A DNA stretch of 64,000 nucleotides, from the NCBI RefSeq assembly GCF_900113935.1, contig NZ_FORF01000013.1, positions 60,518-124,517 on the forward strand. Reading direction: 5' to 3'. Source of the stretch: Aquamicrobium aerolatum DSM 21857. Its GTDB lineage: Bacteria; Pseudomonadota; Alphaproteobacteria; Rhizobiales; Rhizobiaceae. A program made the position numbers and the translations under genes. Position 1 is the stretch's first letter. Every line of letters starts with the position of its first letter. A model generated the notes under the pieces. That model saw nothing but the letters and a program-made list of their open reading frames with translations. It was not told where the DNA came from and made no database searches. Positions 1 through 7,365 of the stretch are shown piece after piece.

Positions 1-459
1 TTGCTGATTGCGCCGATCACAGCGGTGATCGCCGGGTTCTTCCTCGACGACGTGGCGGAGATTGTTGAACGCGAAGATTATCCGCAAGACCCGCCCGGCC
101 GCGCATTGCCAATGATGGCGGCGGCGTTGGTATCGGTAAAATTCCTCGCGCTGGTCGTGGTTGCCAACCTGTTTGCGCTGTTCTTGTTGCTGATTCCGGG
201 CGTGAATATTGCCGCCTTCTTTGTCGTCAACGGTTATCTGTTGGGGCGGGAATTCTTCGAGTTTGCGGCCATGCGATTTCGCAGCGAAGCGGACGCAAAA
301 GCGCTGCGGCGTCGCCATGCGGGCACGGTGTTTCTCGCGGGGCTGGTGATTGCCGGAGTTCTGGCGATTCCGGTTGTCAATCTTCTCACACCGCTGTTTG
401 CGGCCGCCATGATGGTTCACCTGCACAAGATGATCTCGCTGCGCGATGAGCGGGTCTGA
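1..459 (+). CDS. EI24/CysZ-family membrane protein, C-terminal part
   Basis: The gene is cut by the left edge of the window, so its true start is not visible; the TTG at base 1 is only the first possible codon. The visible 152 residues hold at least three hydrophobic segments (about 40-65, 68-85 and 108-140), including 'LLLIPGVNIAAFFVVNGYLLGREFFEFAAMR' type features: a proline-glycine-valine-asparagine turn followed by a conserved GREFFE stretch. This pattern is typical of the EI24 domain (CysZ and relatives), which in some bacteria helps sulfate uptake. The basic segment after the third helix would face the cytoplasm. The sulfate role is a family-level guess; no sulfur genes are visible nearby. 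It ends 3 bases before the convergent nth gene. Confidence 0.75.
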   Translation: MLIAPITAVIAGFFLDDVAEIVEREDYPQDPPGRALPMMAAALVSVKFLALVVVANLFALFLLLIPGVNIAAFFVVNGYLLGREFFEFAAMRFRSEADAKALRRRHAGTVFLAGLVIAGVLAIPVVNLLTPLFAAAMMVHLHKMISLRDERV

Positions 460-462
460 GTT

Positions 463-1230
463 TCAACCGATGGCTTCCAGCGCAGGTTGCGTCAGAGGCA
501 CCAGCGGAGCGGCGATTGCCGTGGTCTTTTCCAGTGACTTGCAGATGTCGGCGATCACGCAGGCGACGCAGTCGGGTTTGCGCGCCTTGCAGACATAGCG
601 ACCATGCAGAATCAACCAGTGATGGGCGTGGCGCATATAGTGGTCCGGAATGATACGGACCAGAATATCCTCGATCTGGTCCGGCGTCTTGCCAGGAGCC
701 AATCCGATCCGGTTGCCGATGCGTATGATGTGGGTGTCGACCGCCATCGTATGTTGGCCAAATGCCATGTTGAGTACGACATTCGCAGTTTTTCGCCCAA
801 CTCCCGGCAGCGTCACCAGTTCCTCACGCGTGGAGGGCACCTGGCTGCCGAAATTGTCGATCAACGCCTTTGAAAGCAGGATGACGTTCTTGGCCTTGTT
901 ACGCCACAGGCCAATGGTGCGGATGTGATTGCCGACTTCCTCTTCACCGAGCGCTAGCATCTTTTCCGGTGTGTCGGCGATGGCAAACAGCGCACGGGTC
1001 GCCTTGTTGACACCAGCGTCAGTCGCTTGCGCCGACAGGACGACGGCCACCAGCAGGGTAAAGACATTGACGTGTTCAAGCTCGCCTTCCGGCGCTGGCC
1101 GCTGCACTGAAAAGCGCCGGAAGATTTCTTCAATCTCCGCCGGCGAATAGGCCGTCAGACGTCTGCGTCTTGTCGAAGGCTTGGCTGCCTTGATGGCAGG
1201 CGAAGTTTTTTTGATTTTTGGCTTTTCCAT
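463..1230 (-). CDS. nth: Endonuclease III (DNA glycosylase/AP lyase)
   Basis: This base-excision repair enzyme removes oxidised pyrimidines and nicks the DNA at the abasic site. The helix-hairpin-helix LPGVGRKTA lies at about 141-149 and contains the catalytic lysine (K147). The catalytic aspartate is D165 in VDTHIIRIGNR. A 4Fe-4S cluster site is complete: cysteines 214, 221, 224 and 230 with the classic C-x6-C-x2-C-x5-C spacing. An in-frame start 26 codons upstream would overlap the divergent DUF2244 gene, so I use the ATG at 1230, giving 255 residues. The N-terminal 25 residues are basic and rich in Lys, Pro and Arg, as often seen in rhizobial Nth. Only 21 bases separate the two divergent starts, so their promoters must overlap the coding regions. 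Confidence 0.95.
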   Translation of the reverse strand: MEKPKIKKTSPAIKAAKPSTRRRRLTAYSPAEIEEIFRRFSVQRPAPEGELEHVNVFTLLVAVVLSAQATDAGVNKATRALFAIADTPEKMLALGEEEVGNHIRTIGLWRNKAKNVILLSKALIDNFGSQVPSTREELVTLPGVGRKTANVVLNMAFGQHTMAVDTHIIRIGNRIGLAPGKTPDQIEDILVRIIPDHYMRHAHHWLILHGRYVCKARKPDCVACVIADICKSLEKTTAIAAPLVPLTQPALEAIG

Positions 1231-1251
1231 AAGCCCTCTATACTGCGAGCC

Positions 1252-1737
1252 ATGTCGAACTTGAAACCCGCCGATGAACCAATCTTCAGTGCGCTGCTGT
1301 TGCCGCACCGCTCGATGGGGCGTACCGGCTTTATCGTCGTGATGGGAATTATCGGTTTCGTCTGGCTGGTGGCGGGACTGTTCTTCCTGTCAGTGGGGGC
1401 CTGGCCGGTATTGGGGTTCTTTGGCCTCGATATGCTGGCGGTCTATATTGCGTTCAAGATGAACTACCGTGCCGCGCGGGCCCGCGAGGAAGTGTCCGTG
1501 TCGCGACTGGCCGTCGACATCGTCAAGATCGCGCCCTCAGGGCGCAGTGAGGTCCATCGTTTCAATCCTTTCTGGGCGCGGTTCAGGGTCGCACGCCACG
1601 ACGAGATCGGGATTACCGGCATGGCGGTCGAGGCCGGGGGGCAGATCGTACCAATTGGCGCCTTTCTCAACCCGGATGATCGGGAAAGTTTTGCAACGGC
1701 TTTCGGTCGAGCTCTTTCGGCTGCGAGAGCCGGATAG
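1252..1737 (+). CDS. DUF2244 family membrane protein
   Basis: A 161-residue protein with the family's opening pattern (PIFSALLLPHRS near residue 10) and two adjacent transmembrane helices at about 24-46 and 48-66. The C-terminal half is soluble and contains VEAGGQIVPIGAFLNPDDR, a stretch conserved in DUF2244. The function of the family is unknown; in alphaproteobacteria it is often found beside nth, as here, where it is divergent from it. The gene is followed 62 bases later by the Ada-like gene on the same strand, so the two may be cotranscribed. The family assignment is firm; no role can be inferred. Confidence 0.85.
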   Translation: MSNLKPADEPIFSALLLPHRSMGRTGFIVVMGIIGFVWLVAGLFFLSVGAWPVLGFFGLDMLAVYIAFKMNYRAARAREEVSVSRLAVDIVKIAPSGRSEVHRFNPFWARFRVARHDEIGITGMAVEAGGQIVPIGAFLNPDDRESFATAFGRALSAARAG

Positions 1738-1799
1738 GCGGGAAACGGGTGGTGTCGGCTGCATCGGCGGACAATAGTGGTCCTCAAGGAGATACGACC

Positions 1800-2678
1800 A
1801 TGAACGTGCGAACCGCCGTCCTGCAACATGACGTGACACCCGTCGGGAGCGACTACGACATTGTCCGCCAGGCAATCGAAAAGATCAGCCTCGATTATCG
1901 CGAGCAACCATCGCTGGAACAACTGGCGCTTGAGGTCGGCGAAACGCCGGGTGGATTGCAGAAATTGTTCACCCGCTGGGCCGGCCTGACTCCCAAGGGC
2001 TTCCTGCAGGCGGTGACGCTCAATCATGCGCGGCGCCTGCTTGATGAGGGGTTGCCGCTCCTCGACACGGCGCTGGAGGTCGGCATGTCGGGCCCTGGCC
2101 GACTACATGATTTGTTCGTCAGCCATGAAGCAATTTCACCGGGTGCCTACAAGACACGCGGGCAGGGACTGACCATTCGGTTCGGCTACCATCCATCGCC
2201 CTTTGGCACCGCGCTGGTGATGGTGACGGATCGTGGCCTGGCGGGTCTGGCCTTCTGCGATGAGGGTGACGAGAGCGCGGCTTTCGCGGACATGACCGGG
2301 CGCTGGCGCAATGCCACCTATATCGAAGACAGCGCCGCCACGGCTCCCTATGCCGGACGCGTGTTCAACCCTGAACGCTGGCGACCGGACGAGCCGCTTC
2401 GGGTGGTTTTCATCGGGTCTGATTTCCAGATCCGCGTGTGGGAAGCATTGCTCAAGATCCCGATGAATCGGGCGCGAACCTACTCTTCGATTGCGGCGCA
2501 GATCGGCAACCCATCTGCCAGCCGCGCCGTCGGGGCTGCTGTTGGCGCCAACCCGGTCTCGTTCGTGGTGCCTTGCCATCGCGCCCTTGGCAAGACTGGC
2601 GCTTTGACCGGATATCACTGGGGTTTGACACGCAAGAGGGCAATACTTGGCTGGGAAGCCGGGCAGATTGGCGGGTAA
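1800..2678 (+). CDS. Ada-like bifunctional AraC regulator and O6-methylguanine-DNA methyltransferase
   Basis: The 292-residue protein joins an AraC-type helix-turn-helix region (about 20-120) to a methylguanine-DNA methyltransferase domain (about 125-290). The suicide acceptor cysteine is C259 in VPCHRALG, and the arginine finger lies in NPSASRAVG (R242). The N-terminal zinc domain of classical Ada, with its four cysteines and the methylphosphotriester acceptor Cys38, is absent. It should therefore repair O6-methylguanine, but it cannot sense methylphosphotriesters in the usual way. The start is set at ATG 1800 because AAGGAG lies at 1786-1791; an upstream in-frame ATG at 1749 has no such site. 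Sitting close to nth, it forms a small DNA-repair neighbourhood. Confidence 0.9.
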   Translation: MNVRTAVLQHDVTPVGSDYDIVRQAIEKISLDYREQPSLEQLALEVGETPGGLQKLFTRWAGLTPKGFLQAVTLNHARRLLDEGLPLLDTALEVGMSGPGRLHDLFVSHEAISPGAYKTRGQGLTIRFGYHPSPFGTALVMVTDRGLAGLAFCDEGDESAAFADMTGRWRNATYIEDSAATAPYAGRVFNPERWRPDEPLRVVFIGSDFQIRVWEALLKIPMNRARTYSSIAAQIGNPSASRAVGAAVGANPVSFVVPCHRALGKTGALTGYHWGLTRKRAILGWEAGQIGG

Positions 2679-2743
2679 GCCCTTAACGTGGCGCGTCAAT
2701 TTGAGTAGAGCTTGCGGGAAGCAAATTTCCGCAAAGGCCTGCC

Positions 2744-3646
2744 ATGATCACGGTTATCGGTTCCATCAATCTGGATCTCATTGCGACGGTGGGACGTCTG
2801 CCCCGCCCCGGCGAAACAGTGCCGGGTGACGGCTTTACCACTGCGCCTGGCGGCAAAGGGGCAAATCAGGCACTGGCGGCACGACGCGCCGGCGCGCGCG
2901 TCAAGATGATTGGTGCCGTGGGTACTGACGCATTCGCGGGGCAGGCGACGGCGCTGCTCGATGAGGGTGGCGTTGACCTCACTGCCGTGCGCGCTTCCGG
3001 AGAGTCGACGGGTATTGCCGTCATCTTGGTCGAAAAAGCCGGAGAGAACGTGATCGCCATCATTCCAGGCGGCAATGGTGATGTCGCACAGGAAGATGTA
3101 GCGCGCGCTGCCGTGGCGAAAGGCGATCACGTCGTACTGCAGCTGGAAATCCCGATGGAGACGGTAAAGGCCTCGCTTGAGGCGACGCAGGCGGCAGGAG
3201 CGGTGTCGCTCCTCAACACCGCGCCGTTTCGCAAGGAAGCTGCCGAGTTTCTCGCGCTTGCCGACTATGTGATCGCAAACGAAACCGAATTCGACCTTTA
3301 TGCGGAAGCGCTCGCACTGAGCGGCCATGATCGTGAGGAGCGGATTCGCGACTTTGCCGCCAGAACCGGTCGCGCCATTGTTGTGACGCTGGGTGCTGAT
3401 GGTGTGGTTGCCGCGTCGAAGGGTGAATTCCATCGCGCTCTTGGCTTGAAGATTACGCCTGTCGATACCGTCGGAGCAGGCGACACCTTCTGTGGCTATC
3501 TTGCTGCAAGTCTGGAGGCGGGGCTAGATTTGCCGACTGCGTTGCGCCGTGCGGCCGTTGCTGGTTCGCTCGCCTGTCTCAAGCCGGGCGCGCAGCCTTC
3601 AATCCCCACGGCAGAGGAAGTCGACGCCGCTCTTGCTTCGGCTTGA
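2744..3646 (+). CDS. rbsK: Ribokinase (PfkB family)
   Basis: A 300-residue PfkB-family sugar kinase that should phosphorylate ribose to ribose 5-phosphate with ATP. Both family signatures are present: PGGKGANQALAARRAG at about 35-50, and DTVGAGDTFCGYLA at about 241-254 with the catalytic base D247 and the GAGD anion hole. The start region MITVIGSINLD is the standard ribokinase opening. No ribose transporter is adjacent. However, a nucleoside hydrolase lies convergently at 4.1-5.0 kb, and the ribose it releases would be this enzyme's substrate. A related deoxyribokinase or other pentose kinase cannot be ruled out from sequence alone. Confidence 0.88.
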   Translation: MITVIGSINLDLIATVGRLPRPGETVPGDGFTTAPGGKGANQALAARRAGARVKMIGAVGTDAFAGQATALLDEGGVDLTAVRASGESTGIAVILVEKAGENVIAIIPGGNGDVAQEDVARAAVAKGDHVVLQLEIPMETVKASLEATQAAGAVSLLNTAPFRKEAAEFLALADYVIANETEFDLYAEALALSGHDREERIRDFAARTGRAIVVTLGADGVVAASKGEFHRALGLKITPVDTVGAGDTFCGYLAASLEAGLDLPTALRRAAVAGSLACLKPGAQPSIPTAEEVDAALASA

Positions 3647-3725
3647 TCGGCCGACAGGCGTGGCAAGAGCGTTTGCAGACAGTACGATACCATGATGGTG
3701 ACAGATTTTTCGATAGGGGCCTGCC

Positions 3726-4073
3726 GTGCCAACTCTGAGCATTCGCATCAAGTTCGGCCCTAAAGGTCACATCGGGCCGGGAAAAGTCGAACTGCTCGAG
3801 CAGATCGCTGCGTTCGGCTCGATCTCGGCCGGCGCGCGACAGATGGGCATGTCCTACAAGCGCGCCTGGGATCTCATCGAGGAAATGAATGCGCTGTTTG
3901 GCAAACCGGTATTGGACACGCAAAAGGGTGGACGAAAGGGCGGCGGAGCTCAATTGACGCAGATCGGGCTCGCCGTCGTCAGTCGTTTTCGTGCCGTCGA
4001 GCGTGCTGCACTTGCGGTCGCAGAGCCGCATATGGCGGGGCTACAGGCTGAAATGAACGACAGTTCAGGCTGA
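3726..4073 (+). CDS. ModE-type winged helix DNA-binding protein without a molybdate-binding domain
   Basis: A 115-residue protein that is essentially only the N-terminal winged helix domain of ModE/LysR type. The recognition region reads ISAGARQMGMSYKRAWDLIEEMN at about 34-56, followed by the wing KGGRKGGGAQLT and a C-terminal dimerisation helix. ModE itself has two further TOBE domains that bind molybdate; they are missing, and no modABC genes are visible nearby. It starts with GTG at 3726. What it senses is unknown; a plausible target is its own promoter or the flanking ribokinase and nucleoside hydrolase genes. The stop codon directly abuts the stop of the convergent nucleoside hydrolase. 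Confidence 0.85.
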   Translation: MPTLSIRIKFGPKGHIGPGKVELLEQIAAFGSISAGARQMGMSYKRAWDLIEEMNALFGKPVLDTQKGGRKGGGAQLTQIGLAVVSRFRAVERAALAVAEPHMAGLQAEMNDSSG

Positions 4074-5015
4074 TCAGAGCCGAGCGAGTCTCTCAGTCAG
4101 AAGCGCGAAGAACCCGTCCGCATCGACATCGCGCATGACCAGAGCATTTTTATGCCGTTCAGTAACGCCCCACCAGTCGACGACTGTCGCGCCAAGCGTC
4201 AGTTCTGAGGCGGTCTCGACCGTGACATTGCAGTGACGCCCGGAAAACAACTCCGGGCGCAGCAGATAGGCAATCACACACGGATCGTGTAGGGGACCAC
4301 CATCGGTGCCGTATTTTTCCTCATCGAAGCGCTCGAAGAAGTCGAGCAACTGCACCGTCGCATCGCCGACCGGGGTTTCCATAGAACGGAACGCGTCGAC
4401 GCGCTTGCGGGTGGTTAGCACCTTGTGCGTGACGTCCAGCGGCATCATCACAATTGGAGCGCCGCTTCTGAACACCACATCGGCGGCATGCGGGTCGACA
4501 TAGATGTTGAATTCGGCAGACGGGGTAATGTTGCCCTGCTCGAAATAACCGCCGCCCATCAGCACAATTTCGCGGATGCGCGGCACGATCGCAGGTTCGC
4601 GGATGATTGCGAGCGCAATGTTGGTGAGCGGCCCAAGCGCGCATAGCGTGACCTGTCCAGCCTTCTCGCGCATGATTGTGTCGATGATGAAGTCGACCGC
4701 GTTGGCGTCCTGCAACCCCATTGACGGTTCGGGAAGGTCTGGTCCGTCCAGCCCGGTCCGGCCATGAACATGTTCGGCAGTCACGAGCGAGCGCATCAAT
4801 GGACGTGACGCTCCGGCATAGACGGCTGTGTGTGTGTGCCCAGCGAGTTCGCATATCTTGCGTGCATTCTTCTCGGTCAAGGCGAGGGGCACGTTGCCGG
4901 CAACAGCGGTCAACCCCAACACTTCCAGCTCGGGGCTGGCAAAAGCGAGCAGGATCGCAACCGCGTCGTCCTGGCCGGGGTCCGTGTCGATGATGATCTT
5001 GCGCGGCTCGGTCAT
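4074..5015 (-). CDS. Nucleoside hydrolase (IunH family)
   Basis: The enzyme hydrolyses ribonucleosides to free base and ribose. The calcium-binding signature DTDPGQDDA is at residues 10-18 of the 313-residue form. The active-site histidine region GGPLHDPCVIAYLL near the C-terminal third and the N-terminal fold markers (TAVAGNVPL, LCALGPLTNIALAI) are all present. I place the start at ATG 5015, since GAGGA lies about seven bases upstream; a GTG four codons earlier is also possible. The base specificity cannot be read from the sequence. A second, only distantly similar paralogue lies at 33.3 kb. The ribose product could feed the ribokinase at 2.7 kb. Confidence 0.9.
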   Translation of the reverse strand: MTEPRKIIIDTDPGQDDAVAILLAFASPELEVLGLTAVAGNVPLALTEKNARKICELAGHTHTAVYAGASRPLMRSLVTAEHVHGRTGLDGPDLPEPSMGLQDANAVDFIIDTIMREKAGQVTLCALGPLTNIALAIIREPAIVPRIREIVLMGGGYFEQGNITPSAEFNIYVDPHAADVVFRSGAPIVMMPLDVTHKVLTTRKRVDAFRSMETPVGDATVQLLDFFERFDEEKYGTDGGPLHDPCVIAYLLRPELFSGRHCNVTVETASELTLGATVVDWWGVTERHKNALVMRDVDADGFFALLTERLARL

Positions 5016-5075
5016 GGCTGTCCTCACGCTTTACTTCTTGAACTCGAAAAGTTTGCAGACCATATCAGGGATACG

Positions 5076-5130
5076 GGCAAGGATGCCATCCGGGTTTTTG
5101 CCTTTCAACGTCGCTCTTTGAGGACATGAC
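5076..5130 (+). promoter_or_regulatory. ROSE-like RNA thermometer in the hsp20 leader
   Basis: Immediately before the hsp20 start codon, bases 5110-5125 (GTCGCTCTTTGAGGAC) can fold so that TCGCT pairs with the AGGA of the ribosome-binding site, closed by CTC/GAG, with one unpaired G at 5113. A UYGCU box opposite AGGA with a bulged G is the hallmark of ROSE elements that repress small heat-shock genes in rhizobia until temperature rises. A second hairpin lies just upstream: GGCAA (5076-5080) can pair with TTGCC (5098-5102), enclosing GGAT/ATCC. The pairing is read by eye; no folding energy was computed. Confidence 0.62.
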
Positions 5131-5556
5131 ATGACACGCATGACGCCATTTTCGAGCCCATTGTTGCTTGGCTTCGATTCCATCGAGAAGACGCTCGAAC
5201 GGGTTGCAAAAAGCGGCGATGGCTACCCGCCCTATAATATCGAGCGTATCCGTGGCCATGACGGGCTCGGCGACAGGCTGCGTATCACTCTGGCTGTTGC
5301 AGGGTTTGCGGAAGCGGATCTGGAAGTGACGGTCGAGGACAACGAACTGACAGTTCGCGGCAGGCAGACCGATGACGCCGAGCGTGAATATCTGCATCGC
5401 GGCATCGCAGCGAGGCAGTTTCAGCGGGTGTTTGTGCTGGCGGACGGCATGAAGGTGATCGGCGCCGAGTTGAAGAACGGGCTACTCGCGGTGGATCTCG
5501 ACCGGCCGGAGGCGGAAAGACTGGTACGAAAAATAAACATATCGGTGAAAGACTGA
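5131..5556 (+). CDS. Small heat-shock protein, Hsp20/IbpA family
   Basis: A 141-residue ATP-independent chaperone that binds unfolding proteins during heat stress. The opening region PLLLGFDSIEKTLERV followed by YPPYNIE is typical of the rhizobial class A small heat-shock proteins. The alpha-crystallin domain covers about 38-130, and a C-terminal I-x-I motif (INI) for oligomer contacts lies near residue 135. The start ATG at 5131 follows GAGGA at 5120-5124. Its leader contains a ROSE-like thermometer, which would hold back translation at low temperature. A DUF1150 gene follows 81 bases downstream, the usual partner in this order of bacteria, before a terminator. Confidence 0.93.
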   Translation: MTRMTPFSSPLLLGFDSIEKTLERVAKSGDGYPPYNIERIRGHDGLGDRLRITLAVAGFAEADLEVTVEDNELTVRGRQTDDAEREYLHRGIAARQFQRVFVLADGMKVIGAELKNGLLAVDLDRPEAERLVRKINISVKD

Positions 5557-5637
5557 GTTTCTGCCCGTAACGGAACTCATCGGCTCTGCTGCGGGTTGGT
5601 CAAAGCGACGCCCCGCTCATGCGTAGGAGGCTGTAAA

Positions 5638-5892
5638 ATGACTATGACTGAGAAGAACCTTCTGACGGACAACGAGCTTGCCATGATTGGCGAAGGCTCT
5701 GTCGCCTACTTCAAGGAAATCGATAGCGCGGAACTGCGCGGAAAATTTCCTGGCATGCCTGATATTGAGCCAGGAACCCGGCTCTGGGCCGTTTTTGCGG
5801 CGAACGGTCGACCGATCATGCTGACCGATGCACGTGACGCGGCCCTTGCCGGCGTGCTTCAGAATGATTTGACGCCCGTCAGCCTGCACTGA
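5638..5892 (+). CDS. DUF1150 family protein
   Basis: An 84-residue soluble protein with the family's central pattern (WAVFAANGRPIMLTD, about residues 53-67). The ATG at 5638 is preceded by a strong TAGGAGG site at 5624-5630, which excludes the in-frame start 14 codons earlier. DUF1150 genes commonly follow small heat-shock genes in Hyphomicrobiales, and the arrangement here (81 bases after hsp20, then a shared terminator) fits one operon. The function is not known; an accessory role in heat stress is only an inference from neighbourhood. Confidence 0.85.
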   Translation: MTMTEKNLLTDNELAMIGEGSVAYFKEIDSAELRGKFPGMPDIEPGTRLWAVFAANGRPIMLTDARDAALAGVLQNDLTPVSLH

Positions 5893-5938
5893 CCTGAGCC
5901 AGTGCGGCGCAATGCGCTGCGACATCGGGCAAGAATAA

Positions 5939-5965
5939 AGGCGGCTGTCGTGCAGCCGCCTTTTT
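5939..5965 (+). terminator. Rho-independent terminator after hsp20-DUF1150
   Basis: An 8-base perfect stem (GGCGGCTG at 5940-5947, CAGCCGCC at 5953-5960) with a 5-base loop is followed by TTTTT. It ends the plus-strand operon and lies between convergent genes, 45 bases before the ptsN stop. Confidence 0.85.
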
Positions 5966-6009
5966 CGAAACCGGTCCCCTTTCGGGAGACATGCTTTGAA
6001 CTCTTCTGG

Positions 6010-6474
6010 TCAGACGGGCGTAGTAGCCGGTGTCTGAGACAGGAAAGTGTGGATTGCCGCAGCATCCGTGGTGCCACGAATCTTGGCGACAATGTCCGGA
6101 TCGCGAAGGACACGCGCAATCCGCGACAATGCCTTGAGGTGATCGGCGCCAGCTCCTTCCGGGGCCAGCAACAGAAATACCAGATCCACGGGCTGATCAT
6201 CGAGCGACTCGAAATCGACTGGCGATTCGAGCCGGGCAAATATGCCGGTAATGGCCGAGACCCCAGGCAACTTGCCGTGGGGAATGGCAATGCCGTTGCC
6301 GACGCCGGTCGAGCCAAGCCGCTCGCGCTGCAGAATTGTATCAAAGACCTCCCGCTCGGGGAGGCCTGTGACCGCAGCCGCTTTTTCCGAAAGCAGCTGT
6401 AGCAACTGCTTTTTGGAATTGGCCTTCAAGGCCGGCATGACTGCCGAAACCTCGATCAGGTCGCTGAGATCCAT
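6010..6474 (-). CDS. ptsN: Nitrogen PTS system protein EIIA(Ntr)
   Basis: This regulatory phosphotransferase protein accepts phosphate from NPr. It typically adjusts potassium transport, nitrogen response and cell-envelope functions rather than sugar uptake. The phospho-accepting histidine is H66 in GNGIAIPHGKLPG, and the fold matches the fructose/mannitol EIIA family over all 154 residues. It is the last gene of the minus-strand run lptC-lptA-lptB-rpoN-hpf-ptsN, an order conserved in many proteobacteria. A 71-base gap separates it from hpf. Confidence 0.95.
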   Translation of the reverse strand: MDLSDLIEVSAVMPALKANSKKQLLQLLSEKAAAVTGLPEREVFDTILQRERLGSTGVGNGIAIPHGKLPGVSAITGIFARLESPVDFESLDDQPVDLVFLLLAPEGAGADHLKALSRIARVLRDPDIVAKIRGTTDAAAIHTFLSQTPATTPV

Positions 6475-6545
6475 GATAAATTCCTCTTGCTCGCCTGTTT
6501 CCGCCTTGGATACCTGGCTTGCGGCTTGGCTGATTTATTTTACGG

Positions 6546-7124
6546 CTAGAGCTTTGCAGCTGCTGCCGAAGATGTGTCGATCCAGCCGATGTTCCCGTCT
6601 GGGCGTCGATAGACGATGCTGACGTGATTGTTTCCCGCATTACGGAAAACAAACACCGGGCTGTCCTTGATGTCGAGTTCCACCACAGCCGCCGCGACAG
6701 ACATGGTGCGAAGCTCGACGGTGGTCTCGGCGACGATTGCGGGCGCATAATCATCGGCCAGCTCAAGCTCGTCGTCCTCCGGCAATGACGCCATGACACG
6801 GTAGTCGAGGTCGACTGCTGGAGCCGCCGTTGGATGTGTCTTCAGGCGCCGTTTGTATCGGCGCAGTCGCTTTTCGATGCGCTCGGCCGCTGCGTCAAAC
6901 GCGAGTTGAGGATCTTGTGCCTGGCCGGCAGCCTGCAGTGACATGCCACTGTCGAGGCGGATGAGGCAATCGGCGCCAAAGCGCGAGCCGGATTTTTCGA
7001 CGGTGACGTGGCCTGAAAAGCCGCCATCGAAATACTTCTCGATAGCCTCGCCAATACGCCCCTGGATCTTTTCCCGGAAGGCGTCGCCGATTTCCATTTG
7101 CTTACCTGAGATACGCAGGTTCAT
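6546..7124 (-). CDS. hpf: Long-form ribosome hibernation promoting factor
   Basis: The protein binds idle 30S subunits and, in its long form, drives 100S ribosome dimers in stationary phase. The N-terminal domain (about 1-105, opening MNLRISGKQMEIGD) has the beta-alpha fold of RaiA/HPF. The C-terminal domain (about 135-190, SPVFVFRNAGNNHVSIVYRR) is the dimerisation module that defines the long form. An open frame continues 62 codons upstream, but the family start is the ATG at 7124, giving 192 residues. It sits between rpoN and ptsN as in most proteobacteria. A 241-base gap separates it from rpoN, enough for its own promoter. Confidence 0.93.
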   Translation of the reverse strand: MNLRISGKQMEIGDAFREKIQGRIGEAIEKYFDGGFSGHVTVEKSGSRFGADCLIRLDSGMSLQAAGQAQDPQLAFDAAAERIEKRLRRYKRRLKTHPTAAPAVDLDYRVMASLPEDDELELADDYAPAIVAETTVELRTMSVAAAVVELDIKDSPVFVFRNAGNNHVSIVYRRPDGNIGWIDTSSAAAAKL

Positions 7125-7365
7125 GATGACACTGACCTTCTCTATGCAGATTCTGACGGGTATGAGTTTATACCCGTGGTCCGTGCGCACAAGGTTTAAC
7201 GGCACCCCAGCCGGTTTTACGCTCACAAGACTGAACGCGTCTCTGGTATCGAAGTCTTTCCCGCACCCAGCCAAGGAAAGCCTTAGCACTGCGGGCGCGC
7301 TTCTAGTCACTTACAGGCAGCTTGTCAATCAAGCACGGTTTCGGGTGCCTGATGCTGCGTTTGTC

